The notes under the pieces: model-generated | Told to the model about the DNA's origin: nothing | The model's input: the letters and a program-made list of their open reading frames with translations, nothing else | The model's database searches: none | Made by a program: the position numbers and the translations under genes | Shown here: one piece after another, positions 1-7,985 of the stretch | Layout: every line of letters begins with the position of its first letter | Numbering within the stretch: the first letter of the stretch is position 1 | Assembly: GCA_016185205.1 (NCBI GenBank) | Contig: JACPOA010000064.1 | Span: 176,342 to 240,341, forward strand | DNA length: 64,000 bases | Origin: Hyphomicrobiales bacterium | GTDB lineage: Bacteria; Pseudomonadota; Alphaproteobacteria; Rhizobiales; Xanthobacteraceae | Direction: 5' to 3'

Positions 1-2
1 AG

Positions 3-644
3 CCGAGGATAGAATTCAAGCCTACCTCCGACCAGCGAAAAACCATTGCGGAGGAAAATCGGGCCAATAAACAACGGTTCACTTTGGCGCTCACGCGAGA
101 GCAAAGCGAACTTTTTGAAAAAATGTTTAAGGTGAAGGTGACTGAAACCGCAGTCCAGCGGGTAAAAGTTCCCCAGCCTGACCTGCGTGTTTCGATAGCG
201 GCTGATTATATCTTTGAATTTCCGGAAATGTATTACACGGAATGCGGCATGAGCGGCGGCAAGGCCAGTTGCCTCACCTATCAGCACGCAATTCAAAAGG
301 AAATTATCCGGGGCGAATCGAGGCCCGCGGTGCAAGCGATCGAGTCACTCAAAGTCGAGCCGGTCTACTCACCGAAACAGCGCGAAACAATAGCTGGCGC
401 ATTTAGCAAGGGAATGGACGAAGTCACGATCGATCTCAACGCGAAACAGAATGAACTATTCAATCGGGTCTTTGGCGCCGCAGATCGAAAGAAGATGACG
501 GTGAGGCTCATGCCCGTGAAACCTATGGAAGTCCGGTTGAAGAAAAATGACGAGCTTTCCGCTAAGGGATGCGGAATTAAGGACTGGGAGTCGTGGTGCG
601 ATAGTGTCGGCTGTCATATGCTGTGCAAACCGGCTTGCGACTAA
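3..644 (+). CDS. partial internally repeated protein with Cys-rich tail, unknown function
   Basis: The reading frame is open from the left edge, so the gene is probably 5'-truncated by the window; a TTG at 84 is only an internal alternative start. The protein carries two copies of a roughly 60-residue unit. Each has the pattern QR-x-TIA, then about 18 residues, then Q-x-ELF-x3-F, followed by a Val-rich stretch (about nt 9-190 and 350-545). Each unit leads into a Cys-containing segment; the last 25 residues hold five Cys (CGIKDWESWCDSVGC...CKPACD). No family is recognised. The leader-like repeats plus short Cys-rich tails recall RiPP precursors, and a lanthipeptide synthetase lies 4 kb downstream, but that is speculation. 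It could equally be a small metal-binding or secreted protein. Confidence 0.6.
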   Translation, partial: PRIEFKPTSDQRKTIAEENRANKQRFTLALTREQSELFEKMFKVKVTETAVQRVKVPQPDLRVSIAADYIFEFPEMYYTECGMSGGKASCLTYQHAIQKEIIRGESRPAVQAIESLKVEPVYSPKQRETIAGAFSKGMDEVTIDLNAKQNELFNRVFGAADRKKMTVRLMPVKPMEVRLKKNDELSAKGCGIKDWESWCDSVGCHMLCKPACD

Positions 645-724
645 AAGTCGGTATTCGGCGGCAGCGCACCTTGCTCGTATAATTTTGCTCTAAATCCAGA
701 TATTTGACGCCGTCGTTGCGAACG

Positions 725-768
725 TGGCGTGGCTGCACCAGTATATGGCGCGGCTGCACCAGTATATG
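725..768 (+). repeat. short tandem duplication, 21-bp period
   Basis: A 23-nt unit (725-747) is repeated with one mismatch at 746-768; the shared core is ggctgcaccagtatatg. It lies just upstream of the aminotransferase start and would encode a repeated HQYMA peptide if the longer upstream start were used. This argues for the downstream start at 811. Confidence 0.8.
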
Positions 769-810
769 TGCATTCGACGTTCAGGAGACGCTTACAGGTT
801 GAGGGAGCTG

Positions 811-1674
811 ATGGCGCCGGGACAAAGCTGGTCCACGACCTGGACCTATTTCGAGGGTGGCTGGCATGAGGGCAATGTGCCATTGTGGGGCGCGCGTACG
901 CACGCGATCTGGCTCGGCTCCTCGGTATTCGACGGTGCACGGGTGTTCGAGGGCGTAGCGCCCGACCTCGACCTGCATTGCGCGCGCGTCAATGCCTCCG
1001 CCAAAACGATGTTCCTCAAGCCGGGCGTTTCGGTCGAGGAAATGGTCGGTCTCACCCGCGAGGGCATGACGAAATTTTCCGCCGATACCACGCTTTACGT
1101 GCGCCCGATGTATTGGGCCGAGCGGCCCGGACCCATGGCGCTGCCGCCCGATCCGGACTCGACGCGCTTTGCGCTGACGCTCTACGACGCGCCGATGCGC
1201 AAGCCGGACGGTTTCTCGGTCACGCAGTCTCCGTTCCGGCGGCCGACGCAAGATAGCGCCCCGGTCGACGCCAAGGCCGGCTGCCTTTATCCGAACAACG
1301 CGCGCGCCATGTTCGAGGCAAAGTCGCGCGGCTTCGACAATTGCCTGGTTCGCGACATGCTCGGCAACATTGCCGAGCTCGCCAATTCCAACGTGTTCAT
1401 AGCCAAGGACGGTGTTGTGTACACGCCGATCCCGAACGGCACGTTTCTCGCCGGCATCACGCGCCAGCGCGTGATCTCCTTGCTGCGTGGCGCCGGAGTT
1501 CCGGTGGTCGAGACCGTGATGCGCTACGCCGACTTCGAGGCGGCCGACGAGATGTTCTCGACCGGCAACGCCTCCAAGGTGCTGCCGATCACGCGTATCG
1601 ATCAGCGCTCGCTGCAGCCCGGTCCGTTCTATCGCAAGGCGCGCGAACTCTATTGGGCTTTCGCACATGGTTGA
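811..1674 (+). CDS. branched-chain-type aminotransferase (PLP fold type IV)
   Basis: The 287-residue protein belongs to the class IV PLP aminotransferases (IlvE / D-amino-acid transaminase group), which move an amino group between amino and keto acids in the cytosol. Features are the N-terminal WTYFEG-x-WHEGNVP block, GSSVFDGARVFEG, the expected PLP lysine K155 in DAKAG, and the substrate/cofactor loop LANSNVF...PNGTFLAGITRQ. The ATG at 811 is preceded by GAGGGAG at good spacing and matches the family start; the frame is open further upstream through a tandem duplication, which I exclude. It overlaps the next gene by 8 nt, so the two are probably translated together. The exact substrate (branched-chain versus D-amino acid) cannot be read from the sequence. 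Confidence 0.88.
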   Translation: MAPGQSWSTTWTYFEGGWHEGNVPLWGARTHAIWLGSSVFDGARVFEGVAPDLDLHCARVNASAKTMFLKPGVSVEEMVGLTREGMTKFSADTTLYVRPMYWAERPGPMALPPDPDSTRFALTLYDAPMRKPDGFSVTQSPFRRPTQDSAPVDAKAGCLYPNNARAMFEAKSRGFDNCLVRDMLGNIAELANSNVFIAKDGVVYTPIPNGTFLAGITRQRVISLLRGAGVPVVETVMRYADFEAADEMFSTGNASKVLPITRIDQRSLQPGPFYRKARELYWAFAHG

Positions 1675-2566
1675 CAATACGGCTGACGATTCCCCGGTTG
1701 CCGTTATCGGTCTCGGCTTGATGGGCGAGGTCTATGCCCGCCGCCTCATTGACGCCGGCTTTCCTGTGACCGGTTTCGACGTCGATGCCGCGCGGCGCGC
1801 GCGGCTGGCCGAGATCGGCGGGCGGCCCGTCGGTTCGATTGCCGAGCTGGCTGCGCGGGCGCGCTGCATCGTCATCGCCGTGTACAGCACCGACCAGGTC
1901 GAGGACGTGGTCGAGAACCATCTGCTGCCGGCGCTCGGCGACGGCTCGAACAGAATCGTGCTGTGCATGAGCACCTGCGATCCCGACCGCGTGGCGGCGC
2001 TCGCCGCCCGCGTCGGCCCGCGTGGCATCCGCTACCTGGATGTGCCGGTATCCGGCACCAGCGACCAGGTAAGGCGCGGCGATGGTGTCGCGCTGATCGG
2101 CGGCGATAAAACCGTGGCTGCCGAAGTGTCGCCGATCCTCGATGCGCTGGTCGCGCGCCGTTTCCATGTCGGCAAGATCGGCGATGGCGGGCGGGCCAAG
2201 CTCGCGGTCAATCTGATCCTCGGCCTTAACCGTCTCGCTTTGGCCGAGGGACTGGTGTTCGCCGAGCGGCTCGGGCTCGACCCGGCGGCTTTCTTGCCGG
2301 TGGCGCAAGGGTCGGCCTCGTATTCGCAGGTGATGGACACCAAGGGGTCGAAAATGGTGCGTAGCGAGTTTTCGCCGGAAGGCCGCGCCAAGCAGACCCT
2401 GAAGGACTGCCACATCATGCTCGATCAGGCCGTTGCCATCGGGCAGAAACTGAGCATGCTCGAGGTGCATGCCGATGTGCTGGAGGCCTGCGTGCGGGCC
2501 GGCGAGGGTGAATTGGATAACAGTGTCATCATCAAAGAAGTGCGCCGCCGGGGTGTGAAAACCTGA
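1667..2566 (+). CDS. NAD(P)-dependent beta-hydroxyacid dehydrogenase (3-hydroxyisobutyrate dehydrogenase family)
   Basis: The 299-residue protein has the two-domain layout of 3-hydroxyisobutyrate / tartronate semialdehyde dehydrogenases. The N-terminal Rossmann motif is VIGLGLMG (about residues 14-21), the substrate-binding segment is LDVPVSGT, and the catalytic lysine lies in the GDGGRAKLAVNL segment near residue 180. It starts inside the last codons of the aminotransferase gene (ATGGTTGA overlap), so the pair forms one transcription unit. Coupling of an aminotransferase with a beta-hydroxyacid dehydrogenase would fit degradation or interconversion of a branched amino acid, but the substrate is inferred, not shown. 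Confidence 0.85.
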   Translation: MVDNTADDSPVAVIGLGLMGEVYARRLIDAGFPVTGFDVDAARRARLAEIGGRPVGSIAELAARARCIVIAVYSTDQVEDVVENHLLPALGDGSNRIVLCMSTCDPDRVAALAARVGPRGIRYLDVPVSGTSDQVRRGDGVALIGGDKTVAAEVSPILDALVARRFHVGKIGDGGRAKLAVNLILGLNRLALAEGLVFAERLGLDPAAFLPVAQGSASYSQVMDTKGSKMVRSEFSPEGRAKQTLKDCHIMLDQAVAIGQKLSMLEVHADVLEACVRAGEGELDNSVIIKEVRRRGVKT

Positions 2567-2575
2567 GTAAGTCCG

Positions 2576-3553
2576 CTAGCCGCGCTTTACCGATAGTGGC
2601 CCGCCTTGCGCCATCGAGCGGACGATCGCCTCGAAGGTGCCGACGACGTCGAGCATGTCGGCGGTGGAGACCGGAAACGGCTTGCCGGTCTCGATGGTCT
2701 CGCCAAAGGCTTCCAGCAGCACGCCAAGCGAATCGACCGCCGGAAACACGTGCGTATTCGGCTGCTCGCCGATCTTGGCGACCGTGAGGGTCGTCTCGTC
2801 GCGCGCTTCCGCCCAGCCCTTGGTGCCGAACACCATGATGCGCCAATACATCGGCGCGGCGCGCACGGTCGCCAGCACGCCGGTGGCGCCGCCGGCAAAT
2901 TCCACCAGCGCGGCGGCGGCATCGCGGGGATCGGGCGGCGCCTTTTGCGCGAACAGGCGCGCGTCCACCTTGGCGATCGGACCGGCGAGATTGACGAAGG
3001 CATCGATCAAATGCAGGCCGGCGCCGGTCATGCCGCCACCGGGCGACTCATTCGGGTCGTCGCGCCAGCCGCCCTTCACACGCGTCGAGTGCTCGTTGGT
3101 GAAGTTGCCTTCGATGTGCAGCACCTCGCCGATGCTGCCGTCGGCTACCACACGCTTGAGCTCGCGCATGGACGAAAAACAGCGTTTGTTGTTGCCGAGC
3201 GCGAACGGCACGCCGGCCTTGGCGCAGACCGCGACGGCGCGTTCGGCTTCGCTGCGCGTCAGCGCCAGCGGCTTCTCGCACCACACCGGCTTGCCGGCCG
3301 CCGCCACCGCGGATATCTGCCGTACATGCAGCGAATGCGGCGTGGCCAGGAACACCGCCTGCACGCCTGGATCGGCCACCGCCTGTTCGAATTCCGTGGA
3401 CAGCTCGAAGCCCTTGGCCGCGGCGAAGTCGCGGACCAGCTCGGGCTCCTTGCTGACCCCGCGGATGAAACGCAGGCGCTGGCTCTTGCCCTGCACGGAT
3501 TCGACGATGTTCTTGCCCCAGCGCCCGAGGCCGATAACGGCGGCGTTGATCAT
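2576..3553 (-). CDS. Gfo/Idh/MocA family oxidoreductase
   Basis: The 325-residue protein begins with AAVIGLGRWGKN, an N-terminal dinucleotide-binding Rossmann motif, and carries the family signature CEKPLA near residue 93. A C-terminal GFO_IDH_MocA alpha/beta domain includes GAGLHLIDAF, with the conserved histidine and aspartate near residue 180. Such enzymes oxidise or reduce sugars, inositols or bile pigments with NAD(P). The frame is open 62 codons further upstream, but the ATG at 3553 puts the Rossmann motif at the usual distance from the N-terminus. It converges on the dehydrogenase gene with a 9-bp gap and diverges from the CMD gene. The substrate is unknown. Confidence 0.85.
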   Translation of the reverse strand: MINAAVIGLGRWGKNIVESVQGKSQRLRFIRGVSKEPELVRDFAAAKGFELSTEFEQAVADPGVQAVFLATPHSLHVRQISAVAAAGKPVWCEKPLALTRSEAERAVAVCAKAGVPFALGNNKRCFSSMRELKRVVADGSIGEVLHIEGNFTNEHSTRVKGGWRDDPNESPGGGMTGAGLHLIDAFVNLAGPIAKVDARLFAQKAPPDPRDAAAALVEFAGGATGVLATVRAAPMYWRIMVFGTKGWAEARDETTLTVAKIGEQPNTHVFPAVDSLGVLLEAFGETIETGKPFPVSTADMLDVVGTFEAIVRSMAQGGPLSVKRG

Positions 3554-3630
3554 GGGCGAAGGCGGCAGGCGGCTAGGAAAAAATATGTCATAGTTCATTC
3601 TAACGCATGATCGGGGAAAGGATACCGACG

Positions 3631-4014
3631 ATGGATGACAAAGAGCAGCATGAGCGCGGGCTGAAGCTGCGCGTCGAGATGTTCGGCCGTGAGGCGGTGG
3701 ACAAGCGCATGGCCGCTTTCGGCGAGTTCGGCAAGCCACTGCAGCACATCATCAATGCCTATGCCTATGGCGACGTTTGGCAGCGCTCTGCTTTGCCGCC
3801 GGGGATGAAGTCGCTGGTCATGGTCGGGATGATGGCGGCGGCCGGCCATCCCAACGAGCTGCGCGTGCATCTCAACGGCGCCTTGAAGAACGGCTGCACG
3901 CCCGAGCAGATCCAGGAAGTGCTGCTGCTGCTGACGCTGTATTGCGGCATTCCGGCCGCCAACCAGGCGCACGCCATCGCGATCGAGGTGCTGCGCGAGC
4001 ATGGGAAGGCGTGA
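3631..4014 (+). CDS. carboxymuconolactone decarboxylase (CMD) family protein
   Basis: The 127-residue all-helical protein matches the CMD/PcaC-like family. It has the segment LVMVGMMAAAGHPNELRVH followed by GCTPEQIQEVLLLL and YCGIPAANQA, where PcaC-type proteins have their conserved core. It lacks the CxxC of AhpD-type peroxidase partners, so an alkylhydroperoxidase role is unlikely. An ATG at 3607 is possible, but GGGGAAAGG at 3613-3621 serves the ATG at 3631 better. No aromatic-degradation genes are nearby, so the beta-ketoadipate role of true PcaC cannot be assumed. Confidence 0.82.
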   Translation: MDDKEQHERGLKLRVEMFGREAVDKRMAAFGEFGKPLQHIINAYAYGDVWQRSALPPGMKSLVMVGMMAAAGHPNELRVHLNGALKNGCTPEQIQEVLLLLTLYCGIPAANQAHAIAIEVLREHGKA

Positions 4015-4058
4015 GATGGGCGCAACACGCGCCATTCCATGCTGTCACCCTCTTGCGT

Positions 4059-4088
4059 TTGCACAACCCTACGGCTACAACTAATAAT
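4059..4088 (+). promoter_or_regulatory. candidate promoter of the lanthipeptide locus
   Basis: TTGCAC (4059-4064) and AATAAT (4083-4088) are separated by 18 nt and sit 26 nt before the precursor ATG. The region is clearly more AT-rich than its surroundings. This is a visual sigma-70-like match only. Confidence 0.35.
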
Positions 4089-4114
4089 CGTACAAATGTA
4101 GTGAGGGGTTAGCC

Positions 4115-4564
4115 ATGGCAAAGGTAACTCGGAAGGGAAAAGCTCGCGCCGGCGCATCGCGGAAGACGAAGGCCCGCGCGGGCGGCAAACTGAAAGCTCC
4201 TGCAGATTTGCGCACGATGATCACAGTCGCCGCTTGGGCGGATCCAAAATTTGCCGAGCTGGTACAGAGAGATCCAGCAGCCGCCGTCGCCGAACTTGCC
4301 AAAGAGTATGACATCAAGCCGCCGCGCGGGATGAAGTTTAAGACAGTCCAAGCAGATCCGAATGAATATCTGTTCTTCCTGCCGCCTAACCCGGCCGGCG
4401 AATTGAAAACCTCTCGGCTGGAGGCTGGACCCGGCGGTATTCGGACGGTCACTGCGGATTGCTGGTGCGGCGACACGACCACCGGTAGATGCAGTTGTGG
4501 CTCGATTGCCGGCACGCCCTGTCTCGGCTGCCGCACAAGCACCTCGCGCTGCTTCTGCAATTAG
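4115..4564 (+). CDS. class II lanthipeptide precursor with NHLP-type leader
   Basis: The 149-residue precursor has three parts. Residues 1-33 are a Lys/Arg/Ala-rich extension. Residues about 34-106 match the nitrile-hydratase-alpha-like leader family (NHLP): an acidic helix with WADPKFAELVQRDPAAAVAEL, a Val-rich strand, then the hallmark EYLFFLPPNPAGEL. Residues 107-108 are a GG at the expected cleavage site. The 41-residue core that follows has eight Cys (116, 118, 126, 128, 136, 139, 146, 148) and twelve Ser/Thr, giving up to eight thioether rings. GAGGGG lies shortly before the ATG. The lanM-type gene starts 36 nt downstream on the same strand. The cleavage site and ring pattern are inferred from family knowledge. 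Confidence 0.9.
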   Translation: MAKVTRKGKARAGASRKTKARAGGKLKAPADLRTMITVAAWADPKFAELVQRDPAAAVAELAKEYDIKPPRGMKFKTVQADPNEYLFFLPPNPAGELKTSRLEAGPGGIRTVTADCWCGDTTTGRCSCGSIAGTPCLGCRTSTSRCFCN

Positions 4565-4600
4565 GTTTCTTTAGATTTCTAGCAAGCTGCGACATAGTGC

Positions 4601-7600
4601 ATGACCTCATTGGTGGGGCGACGCGTGCGAGGTTCCGGCGCCGCGCCGCTCCGTATTGTTGAGCGACTGACCCAATGCGGGCTCCCCAAACGCGCCACCG
4701 CGAAGCAATTCGCGGCGGCCGATGAATTGCGGGAGTGGTGGATAAGGACATACCTGAGAGGAAACCGGCGCTTGTCCGCGCGCGTTCTCAAGCGCCTCGG
4801 TACCAGCGGTCGCCGGTTTCTGCGGGCTCTGATGACGGATTGTGTGCTCCCGCCCGCACACATGCCAACGTGGATGCGGGTATCGCGCCAGGCCCTTAAA
4901 CAGCTGGCGCCGAATGAACCCGGCGAAGCAACGGACTTCACGCCGCTCGTGCGCCCTTTTGCGGTATGGGCCTCGGCCAAGTTCGCGCAGGACCTGCGAT
5001 CGCATCCTGATCCGAACCTGGATGTCGACGCGTTATGCGAACAATTTCATGCAGTGGTCGAGGAGCATCTTCTTTTTGTTGCCTCGCGCACTTGCCTGCT
5101 CGAATTAAATGACGCGCGCCTGCTAGGCCAGCTAGGGGCCGCCAGTCCCGGGGAGCGGTTTCAGCAATTCGTTCGAGATTTCCTGAGTTCTCCCCGCTCC
5201 ATTCGTTTGTTTCTGGATCGCTACCCTGTGCTCGAGCGACTGCTGGCAACCGCGTCCAACCAAGCGCTGGCAGCATGGAGCGAGATGACCCGGCGGCTGA
5301 GGGCCGACTGGAACTTAGTGCATAAGACGTTTGCCCTCGACGACGAAAACTTGCGCCGCGTTGACAGCGGCCTCGGCGACCCACATCGAGAGGGACGTTC
5401 GGTCATGATTCTGACCTTCGCGTCGGGACGCAAGGTCGTCTACAAGCCCAGGTCGGTCGCAATCGAGAGCCATTTTTCGAATTGCATTGCCTGGTTTAAC
5501 GCACGCGGGCTTGTAGCGCCGCTGCGGCGGCTGGTCGTGCTCCCGCGCGAGGACTACGGCTGGGTGGAGTATATCGAACCCAAGCCGTGCGAGACCAGCG
5601 ACGACATTCAAGCATTCTATCGTCGCCAAGGCGCATTGCTTGCGTTGACGTATTTTCTCGATGGCACGGATTGTCACAACGAGAACCTCATCGCGCACGG
5701 TGCAGACCCGGTGCTGGTAGACGTCGAGACGCTATTTCACAATCTTCCACCCGCGACGCGGGTCGGCCGCGATCGGGCGGCAGTCAGACGTACGACAGTT
5801 TACGCAGAGACGGTGCTGAGAACCGGGCTGCTCCCGCAGAAGATATTCGGGCCGGAAGGATCCGCGGAATTGAGCGGCTTGAAAGGCGCCGGCGGTCAAA
5901 CCAGCCCATTTTCCGTCCCACGATTCGAGCAACGGCTAACCGATGAGATGCACATCGTGTATGGCAAGGTGCAAATGGGGCCAGCGCACAATCTCCCCCG
6001 GTTGGGTGAACTGCCGGTCGATGTCGGTGAGGTCGACGATATTTTTATCGGCGGGTTCTCCGAGATGTACCGCCTTGCCATGCAACATCGCAGCCAATTT
6101 CTGGCACCGGACGGTCCGGTCGAAGCATTCCGTCAGGATCGCGTTCGCTTTGTGCCAAGACCAACTTACGAATATGCAGCGCTACTCTCCGACAGCCTTC
6201 ATCCCGCGCTGATGCGAGACGCGGTGCGGCGCGACTTTCACCTCGACATCTTGTGGCAGACGGTACCGGAACAGAAATTCCTGGAGGATCTCGTTGAATC
6301 CGAACAGCAGGACCTGTGGCAAGGGGACATCCCGTATTTCGAGGCGGGGGTGGGTGAAACCGATCTGTTCGATAGCCGGAAAAAGCGGATCGAAGGCTTC
6401 TTTCAGCAGCCGGCAATTGCACGGGTGCGGTGCCGCATTGCGGCGCTGAGCGAACGGGACTTGGACTGCCAGACGCATTGCATTCGCATGAGTATCGCGG
6501 CTGCACGGGCCACCGGCGGTGGCGCGGTTCCCACGGCGCAGCTTGCCGCTGGCGCGGCGACGACGCCGAGCGAACTGCTGGCGGCGGCGACGGACATTGG
6601 CGAGTGGCTTTTGCGCTATGCCCTGGCGCCGTCCGGCGACCAGCATTGGATCAGCCTCCAGCCCGTGAACGAGACCGATTACATTGTTGAAGTGGCGGCC
6701 GACGATTTTTATTCGGGCAATGCCGGCATCGCGGTCTTCTTAGCTCACTTGGCTAAGCAGACTGGCAGAGGGGAATTTCAGAGCGTAGCGCGAGCGGTAT
6801 TGCGTCGTGCAATATCGAATGTCTGCCGCCCGCACAAAGTCGACTCAATCGGCGCGTTTCACGGACCGCTGTCGGTCCTCTATGCAGCGCTGCATGGGTC
6901 GGCCATTTGGGGGGAGAACAGCGTTATCGAGCCGTTCGAAGCCTTGCAGCCAGCAATTGCGAGACATTTGCGCCGGGATCGGAAATTCGATCTGCTTGGG
7001 GGGGCGGCAGGCTGCATATTGGTGCTGTTGCGCTGGTTTCGACGAAATCAAAGTGAAGAGTTGCTGGGACTGGCGGTGCAGGCCGGCGACCATCTTCTCA
7101 AGAGCAGTGTGAAGTTGTCGGCCGGCATCGGTTGGCCGTCGCCGGCCGACGGTCCGCCTCTGACCGGAGTGTCGCACGGTGTCGCCGGGATAGCCTGGGC
7201 ACTTGCAGAGCTCGGCGTGATGACGAAGCGCGATAAGTATCTGGACGCGGCCGCTGCGGCGCTCGTCTATGAGCGGAGCTTGTTCGATTCCGGCACCCAG
7301 AATTGGGCCGATCTTCGTCCGGCTTCCGAAGGCGGTTCGCCGTCGGCAAAGTTTCTATGGGCCTGGTGCCATGGCGCACCGGGGATCGGCACGGCTCGAT
7401 TGATGATGCGCCGCGTCTGGCCGGAAGCGGACGTGGATGACGAGATTGCCACGGCCATTCGCAGCACGTTGTCCAACGGGTTTGGCGGAAGTCATTCGCT
7501 TTGTCACGGCGACCTGGGCAATGCGGATTTTCTGGTTTCCGCAGCCCATGATCTTCATCAGCCGGAATGGGCGCGCGAGGCGCTGCGAGCCGCCAGTCGA

Positions 7601-7771
7601 GTGCTCGAGCAGCGGAACATTGAAGGACGCTTTCGCTGCGGAGTTGGAGGGTTCGAGGAGACCCCGGACTTCATGGTTGGGTTGGCCGGCATCGGATATG
7701 GACTGTTGCGCCTGGCAAATCCGCGCGCCGTTCCGAGTGTCCTGGGATTGGAAATTCCAAGCCCGAACTAG
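4601..7771 (+). CDS. lanM: class II lanthionine synthetase LanM
   Basis: The 1056-residue bifunctional enzyme dehydrates Ser/Thr by phosphorylation and elimination, then forms thioether rings in the precursor encoded just upstream. The N-terminal dehydratase domain shows KVVYKPRS (about residue 275), WVEYIEP, and GTDCHNENLI...DVETLFHN (about 365-385). The C-terminal LanC cyclase domain shows GVSHGVAGIAWAL, WCHGAPGIG and SLCHGDLGN. The zinc ligands C923, C968 and H969 are all present, so the enzyme looks intact and is of normal family length. No LanT transporter/peptidase, immunity gene or regulator is seen next to it; export and leader removal must be encoded elsewhere. Confidence 0.95.
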   Translation: MTSLVGRRVRGSGAAPLRIVERLTQCGLPKRATAKQFAAADELREWWIRTYLRGNRRLSARVLKRLGTSGRRFLRALMTDCVLPPAHMPTWMRVSRQALKQLAPNEPGEATDFTPLVRPFAVWASAKFAQDLRSHPDPNLDVDALCEQFHAVVEEHLLFVASRTCLLELNDARLLGQLGAASPGERFQQFVRDFLSSPRSIRLFLDRYPVLERLLATASNQALAAWSEMTRRLRADWNLVHKTFALDDENLRRVDSGLGDPHREGRSVMILTFASGRKVVYKPRSVAIESHFSNCIAWFNARGLVAPLRRLVVLPREDYGWVEYIEPKPCETSDDIQAFYRRQGALLALTYFLDGTDCHNENLIAHGADPVLVDVETLFHNLPPATRVGRDRAAVRRTTVYAETVLRTGLLPQKIFGPEGSAELSGLKGAGGQTSPFSVPRFEQRLTDEMHIVYGKVQMGPAHNLPRLGELPVDVGEVDDIFIGGFSEMYRLAMQHRSQFLAPDGPVEAFRQDRVRFVPRPTYEYAALLSDSLHPALMRDAVRRDFHLDILWQTVPEQKFLEDLVESEQQDLWQGDIPYFEAGVGETDLFDSRKKRIEGFFQQPAIARVRCRIAALSERDLDCQTHCIRMSIAAARATGGGAVPTAQLAAGAATTPSELLAAATDIGEWLLRYALAPSGDQHWISLQPVNETDYIVEVAADDFYSGNAGIAVFLAHLAKQTGRGEFQSVARAVLRRAISNVCRPHKVDSIGAFHGPLSVLYAALHGSAIWGENSVIEPFEALQPAIARHLRRDRKFDLLGGAAGCILVLLRWFRRNQSEELLGLAVQAGDHLLKSSVKLSAGIGWPSPADGPPLTGVSHGVAGIAWALAELGVMTKRDKYLDAAAAALVYERSLFDSGTQNWADLRPASEGGSPSAKFLWAWCHGAPGIGTARLMMRRVWPEADVDDEIATAIRSTLSNGFGGSHSLCHGDLGNADFLVSAAHDLHQPEWAREALRAASRVLEQRNIEGRFRCGVGGFEETPDFMVGLAGIGYGLLRLANPRAVPSVLGLEIPSPN

Positions 7772-7806
7772 ACCACCGCGAGGTCAAGCGCGATGGATGC
7801 GCCCTC

Positions 7807-7868
7807 TCACGGCGGCGGCTCGGTCAGCAAATGGGGCGCCGGACGGCTGCGGTTGTCGTAGACGCGGG
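7807..7868 (-). repeat. copy A of 62-bp direct repeat: detached 3' end of a GT39-like gene
   Basis: This segment matches 11170-11231 over 62 nt without gaps and with four mismatches. Read on the minus strand it keeps the reading frame and stop codon of the glycosyltransferase gene ending at 11170, with three amino-acid changes. It begins 36 nt after the LanM stop codon. It is either a leftover 3' end from an insertion event or the end of a lost paralogue. Confidence 0.9.
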
Positions 7869-7985
7869 ATGGTGGCGGACAATTTTCGGTGCCAAGAATG
7901 CAGGTGCGTCTGGCAAGCTTTGGCTTTTCCTCAGCAAGGCCCCTATTTTGAACACTCAATCTTTAGACTTCAACCTCGAACGTAG

